Counted from the first letter of the stretch, positions 9,089-21,440 are shown. The stretch is DNA of 64,000 nt from Marinobacterium sp. LSUCC0821 (GCF_012848475.1 NZ_CP051666.1:1449501-1513500); one strand, 5' to 3'. Made by a program: numbers and translations. The notes: generated by a model not told the origin, from the letters alone.

Positions 9089-10353
9089 TGCAGATCACTG
9101 TATGGGGTAATGAACTGAGTGCATGGGTGGCACGCGCTCAGCTAGCAGCCTACGGAAATGATGTCATTCACAACCTTCAAGATGATGAGCCTGTTGAGAG
9201 TCACCTAAGATCAGAACCGGGCCTACTCATCAGCTTGCAAACCGCAAAGTTCAGCGGTCGATTGATAGCGGATTCGCAACAGGCTATGACCTCAGAAGTG
9301 CATTGGCTTGCAATGGATTCTGACGAGCTTCCTGCCGCCCAAGCACTTATTAAAGAGCTCTCGCTCAAATGCGAAGGGCCATTGTTGATAGTCAACCAGA
9401 GTAACTTTGGTGTGGGTGTCAGCGATCAACTACAGAAGACACTTGATGAGCGAAAAGGCCAGCACGTGGTCTACCTACCAGATCTTCTGCAGGCGGGCCA
9501 GGCGATGCAGCAGTTCGCCAATCCACAAGCCTTGCTAATGGGTAGTGACACAACTGAAGCGACTGAAGGTCTGCTTGGTATTTTACGACCTTTCCATCTT
9601 GGCCAGCGCCCTACCCAAACCATGACGCGTCGCGAAGCCGAGTTCGTTAAATATGCGATTACAGGTCTTTTGGCGATGCGCCTTGGTTACATCAATGAGA
9701 TGGCTTCACTCTGTGATCAACTGGGTCTGGATATCGATGCTATTCGTCGCGGTATGACAACCGATGTACGTATCGGCACACACTACCTGCAACCGGGTTG
9801 TGGTTTTGGTGGGCAACAATTTACACGCTACCTTGAGGGGCTAGCAGAGTTGCTTAACGAGCAACGTGGCTCTATCTTCATCGATACACTATTGGGTCAA
9901 AACGAGATCAACAAAGAGTGGCCGTTCAGAACGCTATGGCAGCACTACCAGTGTGATCTTAGCAACAAAACCTTTGCACTTTGGGGTGTAGCGTTTAAAC
10001 CAGGTGTAGCTGATGTTGAGACCTCACCTGCTATCGCAGTGATTGATGCTCTGCTTGCACAGGGCGCCAAACTTAAAATTCATGACCCGGAAGCACTACA
10101 GGCACTCGCTTCGCGATACCCTAAGAATCCTAATTTGATCCTTACAACCAATAACTATGAAGCCTGTGAAGATGCAGACGGCCTACTTCTGCTCACCGCT
10201 TGGCCTGAATATGCCTCTCCAGACTTCAAACGTATTGCTAAGCTGCTACGCGAACCGCTTATCATTGATGGACGCAATCTGTATGATCCTTCACGCGTTC
10301 AGCAGATGGGCATTCAGTACTACTGCATGGGGCGCAGCTGTTTAACCAAGTAG
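9088..10353 (+). CDS. UDP-glucose/GDP-mannose dehydrogenase family homologue, apparently catalytically inactive
   Basis: 421 residues that follow the full UGDH fold (N-terminal Rossmann, central helix, C-terminal UDP-binding domain), but the active site is eroded. The N-terminal GxGxxG loop reads GNELSA (residues 7-12). The NPEFLREG segment holding two catalytic glutamates reads LPDLLQAG. The catalytic lysine region ATK reads AMR. The active-site loop GGSCFPKD reads GGQQFTRY, so the catalytic Cys is Gln244 and the Asp is Tyr. The C-terminal FKPGVAD, HDPEA and DGRNLYDP segments remain. The gene is intact, uninterrupted and coupled to pgi by a one-base overlap, so it is not an obvious pseudogene. 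A structural or regulatory role with nucleotide sugars is possible but unproven. Confidence 0.85.
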   Translation: MQITVWGNELSAWVARAQLAAYGNDVIHNLQDDEPVESHLRSEPGLLISLQTAKFSGRLIADSQQAMTSEVHWLAMDSDELPAAQALIKELSLKCEGPLLIVNQSNFGVGVSDQLQKTLDERKGQHVVYLPDLLQAGQAMQQFANPQALLMGSDTTEATEGLLGILRPFHLGQRPTQTMTRREAEFVKYAITGLLAMRLGYINEMASLCDQLGLDIDAIRRGMTTDVRIGTHYLQPGCGFGGQQFTRYLEGLAELLNEQRGSIFIDTLLGQNEINKEWPFRTLWQHYQCDLSNKTFALWGVAFKPGVADVETSPAIAVIDALLAQGAKLKIHDPEALQALASRYPKNPNLILTTNNYEACEDADGLLLLTAWPEYASPDFKRIAKLLREPLIIDGRNLYDPSRVQQMGIQYYCMGRSCLTK

Positions 10354-10362
10354 TGAGCCGCA

Positions 10363-12330
10363 GTGAGCAGATTCCGTTTAGACAATGCCGAGCTAAACTG
10401 GCGAGATGAACAACCTGAGTCGACCCAGTTTGGGGATATATACTTCAGTGTCGAAGATGGCATTGCTGAGACTCAACACGTCTTCATAAACTCTAATCAG
10501 CTACCAACTCGTCTAGCAGACCTGAATCCAAACTCGCGTTTTACTATTGGTGAAACTGGGTTTGGCACAGGCCTTAACTTTCTTTGCGCTCGCGATTTAT
10601 GGCTTAGAGGTGCTCCAAAAGGCGCTCGCTTACAATTTATAAGCTGTGAACGCTTTCCACTGACACTTGATGACCTTAAGCGCGCCCTACAACGCTTTAA
10701 AAACAGTAGTGAGTTTGCCTCTGGCACTGCACAGTTGATCGAACAATGGCCTGCCGCCTTCAAAGGCTTCCATAAACTTCATTTTGATCAGGGTCGCATC
10801 GAACTCTGGCTGCTTTTTGGCGACGCTGCCGAGCAGTTGAATCAGTTGGATCGGCCCGTGGATGCTTGGTTCTTGGACGGTTTTGCCCCGTCAAAAAATC
10901 CAGAGATGTGGAGCCCAGAGCTCTTTCAACAACTCGGTAGACTGAGCCATACAGAAACCACCTTTGCGACCTTTACCTCTGCAGGCATAGTTAAGCGAGG
11001 ACTCGCTGAGCAGGGTTTCTCTATTCAAAAAATTGCAGGCTACGGCCGTAAACGCGAAATGATATGCGGCAAAATGGATGAGCCTCGTACACTAAATGCG
11101 TTCGAACAGCCTTGGCATAAACGACCACCTCATCGAACGCCTGGGCGTATCGCCATCATTGGAGCAGGTTTGGCCGGGGCAACCACCGCCTACCGCCTAG
11201 CCAGCGAGGGTATCGCTGTTGATCTCTTTGAGCGTGAATCAAAACCAGCGCAAGGTGGCTCGGGTAATCCTCAGGGCGCGTTATATGCCAAGCTACCGGC
11301 AAAACCGACCCCAGCAGGCCGTTTTCATACACTTGGCCTGCAGTTCACGATTAATTGGCTTAAGGCACTGGGTTTAAATAACGGCAAAGATGCGGACCTA
11401 TGCGGCCTATTACAGCTAGCCGTTGATGATGGCGAACGCGTGCGCCAGCAGGAGTTTATTGATCAAAACCAATACCCTGCCGATCTTGTGCATTCGATTG
11501 ACGCGGATGAAGCGAGTAGACAATTGGGCACCCCTACTCCACACCCTGCACTTCATTTTCCGAATGCGGGTTGGGCATCTCCACCTAAACTTGTGGAGAC
11601 ACTACTCCAGCATCCTCTTATCCATTCACACTTTGGCAAAGAGATAGGCTCTATTAGAAAAGTAGAGGGCGGCTGGGTATTAGACAGCGGTGAAACAACA
11701 TACTCGCATGTGATTTTCACGACCGCATACGAAATGGAGCTTATCGAGGAGCTCTGCAAAGTTTCACTGAAACCGATTCGTGGCCAAACCACTTGGACAG
11801 ATGCGCCGAAGGAGAGTCCGCTCAACAAGGTTGTCTGCGGCGCGGGGTACATATCCCCTGCACTCAATGGCCAGTACTGTTTTGGCGCTTCTTTCACGCC
11901 GGGTGATAGAAGTCGCGACATTCGTGAGGAGGAGCATCAGCATAACCTAGCTCTACTCAAATCGGTTCTTCCAAAACTTTATGAAGAGCTTGAGTCCTTG
12001 CCGCGCACAGGGCGTGTTGCACAGCGAGCGGGCTCACGAGACTACCTGCCTCTCATAGGCACTCTCTGTGATTCAAACAAGATGTCTGAGCTATATGCAG
12101 GCTTAAAAACCAATGCCAAGGCACAATTTAGTGCTGAAGCACCTTGGCTAAATGGACTGATGATCAATACGGGACACGGTTCAAAAGGCTTGGTGAGTTG
12201 CCCCATTGCCGCTGAAATTTTAACGGCAGAGGTTCTAAATCAACCCTACCCAATAGAGTACGAACTGATTCGCATTCTCTCTCCGCAGCGATTCGTGATT
12301 CGCGATCTTAAGCGCAGTAAAAGCGAGTAG
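10363..12330 (+). CDS. mnmC: Bifunctional tRNA U34 methyltransferase / FAD-dependent oxidoreductase
   Basis: Carries out the last two steps of mnm5s2U34 synthesis in tRNA wobble positions: FAD-dependent removal of the carboxymethyl group, then SAM-dependent methylation. It has 655 residues, as in E. coli MnmC. The N-terminal methyltransferase domain has the SAM loop GETGFGTGLNFL near residue 63 and the motif DAWFLDGFAPSKNPEMW near residue 166. The oxidoreductase domain begins with the FAD-binding IGAGLAGATTAYRLASEG near residue 265. A GTG start at 10363 fits the MnmC N terminus and lies ten bases after the previous stop. Confidence 0.95.
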   Translation: MSRFRLDNAELNWRDEQPESTQFGDIYFSVEDGIAETQHVFINSNQLPTRLADLNPNSRFTIGETGFGTGLNFLCARDLWLRGAPKGARLQFISCERFPLTLDDLKRALQRFKNSSEFASGTAQLIEQWPAAFKGFHKLHFDQGRIELWLLFGDAAEQLNQLDRPVDAWFLDGFAPSKNPEMWSPELFQQLGRLSHTETTFATFTSAGIVKRGLAEQGFSIQKIAGYGRKREMICGKMDEPRTLNAFEQPWHKRPPHRTPGRIAIIGAGLAGATTAYRLASEGIAVDLFERESKPAQGGSGNPQGALYAKLPAKPTPAGRFHTLGLQFTINWLKALGLNNGKDADLCGLLQLAVDDGERVRQQEFIDQNQYPADLVHSIDADEASRQLGTPTPHPALHFPNAGWASPPKLVETLLQHPLIHSHFGKEIGSIRKVEGGWVLDSGETTYSHVIFTTAYEMELIEELCKVSLKPIRGQTTWTDAPKESPLNKVVCGAGYISPALNGQYCFGASFTPGDRSRDIREEEHQHNLALLKSVLPKLYEELESLPRTGRVAQRAGSRDYLPLIGTLCDSNKMSELYAGLKTNAKAQFSAEAPWLNGLMINTGHGSKGLVSCPIAAEILTAEVLNQPYPIEYELIRILSPQRFVIRDLKRSKSE

Positions 12331-12332
12331 CT

Positions 12333-12572
12333 TTAACTCTGATTCGACGCCTGAAGCTTCTGTAGATCTTCTGCAGGAATGATCGATGTACTCTCTGTTG
12401 CACTATCAAAAACGATAAGCGCTTTACCCGTTAGAATCTGTTCACGCACCTGGGCTACGCGCTCCTCTAAAGAGACCTCGACATCACCGTAGTCGGTACC
12501 ATCACGGGTAACGAACTCTTCAATCATTCCCAAAAGAGCATCATCAGATAGCATATTCGCAGGGACAATCAT
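12333..12572 (-). CDS. YheU family protein
   Basis: 79-residue protein of the YheU/UPF0270 family, recognised from MIVPANMLSDDALLGMIEEF at the N terminus and the block RDGTDYGDVEVSLEERVAQV (about residues 23-42). The family is common in gammaproteobacteria and its function is not known. It lies three bases after the ligA stop on the same strand, so it is probably cotranscribed with ligA. It is convergent with mnmC with no gap to speak of. Confidence 0.85.
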   Translation of the reverse strand: MIVPANMLSDDALLGMIEEFVTRDGTDYGDVEVSLEERVAQVREQILTGKALIVFDSATESTSIIPAEDLQKLQASNQS

Positions 12573-12575
12573 CGC

Positions 12576-14915
<2,340 letters not shown>

Positions 14916-16499
14916 CTATTTAGTTTTACGTGTGCGACGACTTTTTGCGCGCTCTTTAAGCTTAAATGCTTTAACTAGTTCGCGGTAATGCTCCTGCGTT
15001 TGTGGACGCATCACGCTGCGATCGTTATCTAACATCTCACAGCCTAAGGCTTTCGAGAGTGTCGCGGCGGTCGCCAACATACACTCCACAGCGTAGGAGG
15101 GATCACGTGGCTCGCTCATAGACATAAAGAAGGTTACAGCGCGCATCTCTTGAGCATCGATAGTTTCAAGATCAAAGGCGCCACTGCCAGAGACACTACT
15201 CATAGAGAACTGTATAGGCGAGCTGTCGGAATTATCTTCAAAGCGATGGAAGAGTCCCATTTGACCAAATTCCATTCCACACTTCTCAACCACAGTCTTA
15301 AGGTGCTGACCGCTCATCGCCTGGCCTTCAGGAGCTACCACAAAGAGTACAAGAGTCGATTCAGGATCGGTCATATCGAGTTTGCGCGGCTTACGAACTG
15401 AGCCGCTCTCTGTAGATTCAGCATCAACAACAGTATCAGCAGCGTCAGCATCAGCTGTCGACTCTAGACTCTCTTCAAGTTCTACAGTCGCCGTTTCAGC
15501 GACCAAAGAGTCGATATCATCTAGTGGTTCATCTACTGACTCAGGGCGCGGCTCGAGTAACTCATCAAAGGCCGCTGAAGACTCCTCTTCAACCTGCTTT
15601 GCTCGACTCGATTTAGTGGTTCGTTTTTTCTTAGTCGACTTAGAGGATGCGTCCATTAATTCATGAATTGGACGATCGAGATCCAGACCAAATAGATCTT
15701 CTACATGACCAGGTGCTGGTTCAGGTTTTTCTTCAGACTGCGACTCTGACTCTGATGTTTCAGGTTCTGGCTCTTGTACTGGCTCCTGTTCTAGCTCTTG
15801 TTCTAAATCTCGTTCTAGAACAGGTTCAGGCTGTACTGTCTTTTCTAGCTCTGGCTCGAGCTCTGAAGCAGCCTCAGATAGTGATTCGTCAGCGGTTGTA
15901 GCTTGAGCTGAAACATCTGTCTCTACAGAGTCTTCAATTTCTAAAGAGTCTTCAACCTCTAAAGAGCCTTCAACTTCAGCTTCGATAGAAACTTCCTCTT
16001 CAGGCTGATCTTCAGATGGATTCTCTAGAGGCTCTTCTTTTAGAACTGACTCTGAACCTTCATCTGCTTTCGAAGTCTCAGCTGGTTTAGCCGATGACTT
16101 GCGAGGTTTTGAAACGACACCTTCATCACTCAGGGTATCTATAATGTCAGATTCAGACTCACCAAAACGCTCGAACGGGTCAGGTAGAAGTTCATCAATT
16201 GGGGCAAAACTTGGCTCGATACGTTCGCTTTGTACTGGGGAATTTTTAGCTTCTTCAGCAATTAGCTGGTCGATATCAGGACGATCAACCTCTCGCTTAA
16301 GGCGGGCACCACCGTTTGGCAGTTCAGGGTTGTTCTTATCTTCCTTCTCTTCGACCTCAGCACTCCCCTCAAAAGAGCGATCGATTTTCATCTTGATACG
16401 GTTTGAACGACCGCCGACACGTCTCCAGCCATCAACTAGGATCAATACAACGAGAACGACACCCGCTACTATTAACCATTCCCGAAGATCCATCGACAC
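14916..16499 (-). CDS. zipA: Cell division protein ZipA with unusually long acidic linker
   Basis: Essential inner-membrane anchor of FtsZ in gammaproteobacteria. An N-terminal membrane helix (about residues 8-25) is followed by a basic stretch, a linker of about 330 residues very rich in Glu, Ser, Asp and Pro, and the C-terminal ZipA FtsZ-binding domain (about residues 385-515; it starts near STLVLFVVAPEG). At 527 residues it is much longer than E. coli ZipA (328), and the difference is all linker. GTG at 16499 is used; an ATG two codons later is equally possible. ligA follows ten bases downstream. No smc gene is upstream; ccmI is there instead. Confidence 0.9.
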   Translation of the reverse strand: MSMDLREWLIVAGVVLVVLILVDGWRRVGGRSNRIKMKIDRSFEGSAEVEEKEDKNNPELPNGGARLKREVDRPDIDQLIAEEAKNSPVQSERIEPSFAPIDELLPDPFERFGESESDIIDTLSDEGVVSKPRKSSAKPAETSKADEGSESVLKEEPLENPSEDQPEEEVSIEAEVEGSLEVEDSLEIEDSVETDVSAQATTADESLSEAASELEPELEKTVQPEPVLERDLEQELEQEPVQEPEPETSESESQSEEKPEPAPGHVEDLFGLDLDRPIHELMDASSKSTKKKRTTKSSRAKQVEEESSAAFDELLEPRPESVDEPLDDIDSLVAETATVELEESLESTADADAADTVVDAESTESGSVRKPRKLDMTDPESTLVLFVVAPEGQAMSGQHLKTVVEKCGMEFGQMGLFHRFEDNSDSSPIQFSMSSVSGSGAFDLETIDAQEMRAVTFFMSMSEPRDPSYAVECMLATAATLSKALGCEMLDNDRSVMRPQTQEHYRELVKAFKLKERAKSRRTRKTK

Positions 16500-16537
16500 T
16501 CGTTTCCTAAACCGCTAAAAAAGTAAGCTATAACGCT

Positions 16538-17785
16538 CTACTGTACTACCTCTGATACCACCATTTCCAGTGGTTTTGGCAATCCTTTTGTCGGTATGTT
16601 TTCCATTTCGACCAACAGGTCACCAGGTTGAGCAACAACATTGCCACTTAAGCTAACTCGTGCACTCACTGTCACACGCTCAACGCTGGACAACTTGTTT
16701 TGTGGAGACATAGAGTTTGCATCGTTCAACTCCAATGATACTGGCAGATCCGCGACTGTCAGACGAACGGCTGCAAGTGGCATACCACCCTCTGGGCGAC
16801 GTGCTACCAACATCACAGGAGTCTCTTTCGGAAGGCCCTCAAGTCGATTAGCTGCAATAGAGAGATTGAGCGGAATTGATGACATCTCAGGTAACTGAAT
16901 ATCTGAAACGTCTTCACCAAGTTTAACCAGCTCAGCACGTGCACGCTCGACACCATTACGAAGAGAATCGGCACCGCTACCATCTGCATTTTGCAGTGCG
17001 GTTAACCAAAATTTAGCTGCCGCACGGAAATCTTTCTTCTCATATGCATCGATACCCAACAGGCCTAGAGCTGTAATCTCCAGTGGCTCAGCTTTAAGGG
17101 TCGCTTCCACCTGTGCACGCACCTCAGCATTGAAAGTACCTGCAGCAAAAAACATCGCTTGTGCAAGCTGCCCCATAACCGTTGCATACTGCACATCTTC
17201 AGGCTTCAGATAACTCACGCATTGCTGATAGGCATCGACAGCCTCTTGATGACGACCTAAATCCATCATAGTGCTAGCGAGGATGTACCAACCTTCTGGG
17301 TTCTCAGGGTTAGCTTTCAACTCTAACTGAAGCTGAGCAATCGCCTCATCCATAGAAGGCTGACGACCATTGAAGGGATCCTTAGGCATATTCATGGAAA
17401 GCTCTAGATCAGGCGCACGACCCACTTCATTGTAGAGGGCTACAGAACTCGCGATAACTGCAAAGGCGAGCACAAATCCTACCGCTAGCTGTTTTGAACC
17501 AACACTCGATGAGCTTAAAGAGATTTTTTTAGCACTTGCATCAATCAGAAGATTCTTCTCCAGCTCTGCCTTAAGCGCTTCAAAATCTGGAGCAGAGATA
17601 GAGCCTGAAGCGAGCTCTTGCTCCAATTCGCCTAAACGATCTTTAAAGATAACAACGTTATCCTGCTGCGGATCTGAGGTCACTAGTGTAGTGACGCGAG
17701 ACTGACGCAGCTTCAATATTGGGAAAATAATTACAATTGCTGCCAGCAGAGATAGTGCGGCGATACCGAGCCAAAGATTCAACAT
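16538..17785 (-). CDS. ccmI: Cytochrome c maturation protein CcmI
   Basis: Membrane-anchored apocytochrome c chaperone of the system I haem ligation complex. It has 415 residues. A membrane helix at residues 4-24 is followed by a cytoplasmic leucine-zipper-like segment, a second helix around 98-117, then a periplasmic TPR domain (NPENPEGWYILASTMMDLGR near residue 160) and a C-terminal beta-rich domain. It is the last gene of the ccmABCDEFGHI operon; its start overlaps the ccmH stop by one base. Confidence 0.9.
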   Translation of the reverse strand: MLNLWLGIAALSLLAAIVIIFPILKLRQSRVTTLVTSDPQQDNVVIFKDRLGELEQELASGSISAPDFEALKAELEKNLLIDASAKKISLSSSSVGSKQLAVGFVLAFAVIASSVALYNEVGRAPDLELSMNMPKDPFNGRQPSMDEAIAQLQLELKANPENPEGWYILASTMMDLGRHQEAVDAYQQCVSYLKPEDVQYATVMGQLAQAMFFAAGTFNAEVRAQVEATLKAEPLEITALGLLGIDAYEKKDFRAAAKFWLTALQNADGSGADSLRNGVERARAELVKLGEDVSDIQLPEMSSIPLNLSIAANRLEGLPKETPVMLVARRPEGGMPLAAVRLTVADLPVSLELNDANSMSPQNKLSSVERVTVSARVSLSGNVVAQPGDLLVEMENIPTKGLPKPLEMVVSEVVQ

Positions 17786-18252
17786 TACTCTTTATCCTGT
17801 TTAAGTAGCTCGTCCAATTTTGTTCGCTCTTCAGCGGTTACCTCTGACACTTTGCTAGAGGTGGCTGCAGTGCGGTTGCGACGCTGCAGAAGAATGATAA
17901 TGATTGCTAAAACACCAAGCCCGAGCCCAAGATAAGGACCATACCAAAGCAGCCAAGTCTGGCTATTCATCTTCGGACGATAGAGAACAAAATCACCATA
18001 ACGCGTAACCATGAAGTCGATCACCTCAATATCGGCAACACCCTCATCAACCATTCGATAAACTTCAGCGCGAAGGTCTTTAGCGATGGGAGAATCTGAG
18101 TCAGCAATATTCTGGTTTTGACACTTGGGACAACGAAGCTCTGCTGTTAACTCGTGAAAACGTTTTTCATCCGCAGTGCTCTTGAATTGGTAGGCATCGA
18201 TTGCAGCTTGAGCAGGCAGTGCCAGGAACATTAACAGCAGTAAACGAATCAT
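17785..18252 (-). CDS. ccmH: Cytochrome c maturation protein CcmH
   Basis: Periplasmic thiol reductant of the system I pathway that keeps the apocytochrome CxxCH motif reduced. 155 residues: signal sequence (about 1-16), the motif LRCPKCQNQNI with the redox pair Cys41/Cys44, a conserved segment ending RYGDFVLYRP, and a C-terminal membrane helix (about 103-122). Domain order and size are typical of the short CcmH/CcmL form, with CcmI encoded separately. The start overlaps the ccmG stop by four bases. Confidence 0.94.
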   Translation of the reverse strand: MIRLLLLMFLALPAQAAIDAYQFKSTADEKRFHELTAELRCPKCQNQNIADSDSPIAKDLRAEVYRMVDEGVADIEVIDFMVTRYGDFVLYRPKMNSQTWLLWYGPYLGLGLGVLAIIIILLQRRNRTAATSSKVSEVTAEERTKLDELLKQDKE

Positions 18253-18785
18253 GCTTTACCACCCTTAACCTGCTCCATGATTGCCTTTAGCTTCTGCCAA
18301 ACCTGCTGATCGACAGCGCCAACGTGACGAAATTTGATTACGCCGTTTGCATCAATAATGTAGGTTTCAGGGGCACCATAGACACCTAAATCAAGACCCA
18401 AACGACCATCCGGATCAAAGATCACTGCTTTGTATGGATTCAAATATTTCTTCAACCAATCCTGCGCCTTGGGGCGTTCATCTTTGTAGTTAATGCCGAA
18501 GATGGTAACGCCCTCTTGCGCGATTTGGTTAAGAACTTGATGCTCCTCTTTACAGGTAGGACACCAGGTCGCCCAGACATTTACCAGTGCCACATCACCC
18601 TTGAGATCAGCAACTGTTAACTGCTTATCACCATTAAGTGACTGCAATTCAAACGCCGGCATTGGCTTATCTAACAAAGCCGATGGCAGTGCACGCGGAT
18701 CGAGATAAAGCCCTTTCCAAAGAAAAAAGCCTAAGCCTAAAAATATAGCTAAAGGGGCAAATAGAAATAACTTTCTCATCATCAA
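18249..18785 (-). CDS. ccmG: Thiol:disulfide interchange protein CcmG/DsbE
   Basis: Membrane-anchored periplasmic thioredoxin-like protein that supplies reductant to CcmH and apocytochrome c. 178 residues: an N-terminal anchor (about 5-24) and a TlpA/DsbE fold with the active-site motif WCPTC (Cys75, Cys78). The acidic segment GINYKDERPKAQDWL and the cis-proline loop GAPETYIID are typical of CcmG. It begins three bases after the ccmF stop and overlaps ccmH. Confidence 0.94.
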   Translation of the reverse strand: MMMRKLFLFAPLAIFLGLGFFLWKGLYLDPRALPSALLDKPMPAFELQSLNGDKQLTVADLKGDVALVNVWATWCPTCKEEHQVLNQIAQEGVTIFGINYKDERPKAQDWLKKYLNPYKAVIFDPDGRLGLDLGVYGAPETYIIDANGVIKFRHVGAVDQQVWQKLKAIMEQVKGGKA

Positions 18786-18788
18786 TCC

Positions 18789-20747
18789 TTAAGCGTTAGC
18801 CGCATCACGCTTCGCCATCTTGCGGTAGCGTTTATCACTTGCAGCCAAGAAACCACCCGCCATCATCATAAGGCCAGCTAACCACAACCAACGCACGTAG
18901 GGCTTAAATTGAAGACGAATAGCCCAAGCACCACCTTCAAGTGGCTCACCAAGGGCTACATAGAGGTCGCGGAAGAAGCCAGGATCAATCGCCGCCTCAG
19001 TCATGACGTTACCACGTGCTGTGTAGAGGCGTTTCTCCGGCATTAGAACCTTATATGGCTCGCCGTTTTTGAACACCTTAATGATGCCCTGATCTGACTG
19101 ATAGTTAGGACCCTCAACATGGCGAGTACCCTCGAACTGGAAGGTGTAGACACCCACCTCCTGACGATCACCTGGTGCCATGCGCAGATCACGATGCTCA
19201 GTAAACATCGAGACCATAGCCACACCAACGGCCAAAACAGCCATACCCAAGTGGGCTAAATGCATACCGTAGTAAGCGCGAGGTAGTTTTCGTAGCGACT
19301 CAATCAACGATGTCTGGCGATTTCCTACACGGTCTTTAAGATCCAATAGACCACATAGAAGAATCCAATAGGCTAAAACCACACCAACATTGGTCCATAG
19401 ATCTGCCTCGTACCCCGCAACCTCAAGCGTAGCAACACCCAATACAATGGATGCAACTACCGGCCAAGTGAGGCGTTTTAGAAGCTTCGAACCGTCTGTG
19501 CGACGCCAGCGAACCAGAGCGCCTATACCTAAGAAGAGCATCAAGAGCGCACCGAGAGGTACCGTTAGGGCGTTGAAGTATGGAGGTCCAACGGACATCT
19601 TGCCCATACCTAGGGCATCTACAAATAGCGGATACACGGTACCCAAGAGCACCGTAAATGCTATGACGGTGAGTATCACGTTATTAACGAGTAGCAGCGT
19701 TTCGCGTGAGATCAAAGTAAAGCTCGACTCACTCTTCAATTCAGCAGCACGGATAGCATAGAGCAACAGTGAACCGCCTATCGTCAACGCTAGCAGCCCA
19801 AGGATATAGAAACCACGTTCAGGGTCAGATGCAAAAGCGTGAACCGAAGTGAGCACCCCTGAACGCACCAGGAATGTACCTAACAGGCTCAACGAAAACG
19901 CAAAGATCGCAAGTAGCAAGGTCCAGCTTTTAAACACACCACGCTTTTCTGTCACAGCAAGGCTGTGGATCAACGCAGTCCCCACAAGCCAAGGCATAAG
20001 CGATGCGTTCTCTACTGGATCCCAGAACCACCAGCCGCCCCAGCCAAGCTCGTAGTATGCCCACCAACTACCTAGAGCAATACCGAGCGTTAGAAATGCC
20101 CAAGCGATGTTTGTCCAGGGGCGAGACCAACGTGCCCAAGCCGCATCCATACGACCGCTTAAGAGCGCGGCAATAGCAAAAGCAAACGCCACTGAAAAAC
20201 CAACATAGCCCATATAGAGCATTGGTGGGTGAACGATCAAACCGAAGTCTTGGAGTAGCGGGTTGAGGTCCGCTCCCTCTAATGGCGCACGCGGCAGATT
20301 TCGATCAAAGGGGCTAGAGGTAAAGATTACGAAGGATAGAAAACCGGTTAGGATAATCCCCAGCACGCCAAGTACTCGACCGATGATATCCAAGGGCAAT
20401 GCTTTACTTTTAAGCGCTACAGCAAGCACCCATAACGCCAGAATCAAAACCCAAAGTAACAGTGAACCTTCATGCCCACCCCATACAGCGCTGACACGAT
20501 AAAACCATGGGAGCGCAGTATTTGAGTTGTTAGCTACGTAGACAACACTGAAATCGTTTGTGACAAAAGCGTACACAAGAGCTGCAAAACTGATACCGAT
20601 AAATAGTGTCACACCCACTGAGAGCGGGCGTGCATAGTTAACAAGAATTAGGCTTGAGCGAGATGCACCTACCAGCGGGATTATCGCCAGTAGCGCACTT
20701 AAAAACATCGCAAGGATGAGGGAGTAGGTTCCTAGTTCAGCAATCAC
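18789..20747 (-). CDS. ccmF: Haem lyase CcmF
   Basis: Large polytopic membrane subunit of the haem lyase that transfers haem from CcmE to apocytochrome c. 652 residues with about 15 helices. The periplasmic tryptophan-rich WWD motif [18 protein letters not shown] is near residue 236, flanked by conserved histidines (for example [13 protein letters not shown] near residue 171). Length and layout match CcmF/NrfE. Its start overlaps the ccmE stop by four bases. Confidence 0.96.
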   Translation of the reverse strand: MIAELGTYSLILAMFLSALLAIIPLVGASRSSLILVNYARPLSVGVTLFIGISFAALVYAFVTNDFSVVYVANNSNTALPWFYRVSAVWGGHEGSLLLWVLILALWVLAVALKSKALPLDIIGRVLGVLGIILTGFLSFVIFTSSPFDRNLPRAPLEGADLNPLLQDFGLIVHPPMLYMGYVGFSVAFAFAIAALLSGRMDAAWARWSRPWTNIAWAFLTLGIALGSWWAYYELGWGGWWFWDPVENASLMPWLVGTALIHSLAVTEKRGVFKSWTLLLAIFAFSLSLLGTFLVRSGVLTSVHAFASDPERGFYILGLLALTIGGSLLLYAIRAAELKSESSFTLISRETLLLVNNVILTVIAFTVLLGTVYPLFVDALGMGKMSVGPPYFNALTVPLGALLMLFLGIGALVRWRRTDGSKLLKRLTWPVVASIVLGVATLEVAGYEADLWTNVGVVLAYWILLCGLLDLKDRVGNRQTSLIESLRKLPRAYYGMHLAHLGMAVLAVGVAMVSMFTEHRDLRMAPGDRQEVGVYTFQFEGTRHVEGPNYQSDQGIIKVFKNGEPYKVLMPEKRLYTARGNVMTEAAIDPGFFRDLYVALGEPLEGGAWAIRLQFKPYVRWLWLAGLMMMAGGFLAASDKRYRKMAKRDAANA

Positions 20748-21205
20748 TTGTTGAACTCCTTAGCTTCTGGCTTCGGCATTTTTCCACTCTTTTCAAGAGC
20801 TTCAGCTACCTCTGGTGGCATATAATTTTCATCGTGTTTAGCAAGCACTTCATTAGCTTGAAGGGTACCCGAACTATCAAGCTCGCCCTGGGCAACGATA
20901 CCCTGCCCTTCACGGAATAGATCTGGAAGGATACCGCTGTAGTTCACTTTGACCTTGTGAGCAAAGTCAGTCACTTCAAATTCAACACGCAGACTATTTG
21001 GATCGCGTTTAACACTACCCTCTACCACCATACCACCTGCTCGAATACGTGTATTAACAGGCGCTTCACCAGTAGCTATCTGAGTTGGCGAGTAGAATAG
21101 ATTGATGTTTTGGCTCAATGCATAGAGTGTTAAACCAACGGCAACACCTACACCAATAACAATTGAAAGGACGATGATTAATCGCTTTTTACGTTTAGGA
21201 TTCAC
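20744..21205 (-). CDS. ccmE: Haem chaperone CcmE
   Basis: Periplasmic haem carrier that binds haem covalently through a histidine. 153 residues: an N-terminal membrane anchor (about 8-28), an OB-fold, and the haem-binding segment [13 protein letters not shown] with His124 and a tyrosine four residues later. The GTG start at 21205 overlaps the ccmD stop (GTGA), which supports this start. Confidence 0.95.
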   Translation of the reverse strand: MNPKRKKRLIIVLSIVIGVGVAVGLTLYALSQNINLFYSPTQIATGEAPVNTRIRAGGMVVEGSVKRDPNSLRVEFEVTDFAHKVKVNYSGILPDLFREGQGIVAQGELDSSGTLQANEVLAKHDENYMPPEVAEALEKSGKMPKPEAKEFNK

Positions 21206-21381
21206 GCCTTACCCTCTTCACGCAATATTCTGCGTCGTAGTGATTTACGGACTTCACGACCCTGAACTATAGGAACATAGATACAGAGCGCAATCGTGAT
21301 GAGGCCAAGCCCATAGCTCAACCAGACGTAGAGACCATGACCACCCATGTTTAAAAATTCAGCAAACGAATTAAAAGCCAT
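21202..21381 (-). CDS. ccmD: Haem exporter protein CcmD
   Basis: Small membrane protein (59 residues) that helps release holo-CcmE from the CcmABC complex. Translation from ATG at 21381 gives one helix preceded by the family signature [16 protein letters not shown] (residues 12-27) and followed by a basic tail ([10 protein letters not shown]). It lies exactly between ccmC and ccmE, where ccmD belongs. It starts about 60 bases after ccmC and overlaps the ccmE start by four bases. Confidence 0.92.
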   Translation of the reverse strand: MAFNSFAEFLNMGGHGLYVWLSYGLGLITIALCIYVPIVQGREVRKSLRRRILREEGKA

Positions 21382-21440
21382 AACAGAACCAAACCACTCA
21401 ATTTAAGAGGCAAAAATACCGAAACTAACTGAAATAAACC

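Noticed and set aside
15382-16518. Several open frames on the plus strand opposite zipA (15382-15666, 15647-15901, 16099-16518)
   Set aside because: They are mirror images of the low-complexity acidic linker, have Ser/Leu-biased composition and no family similarity or ribosome sites.
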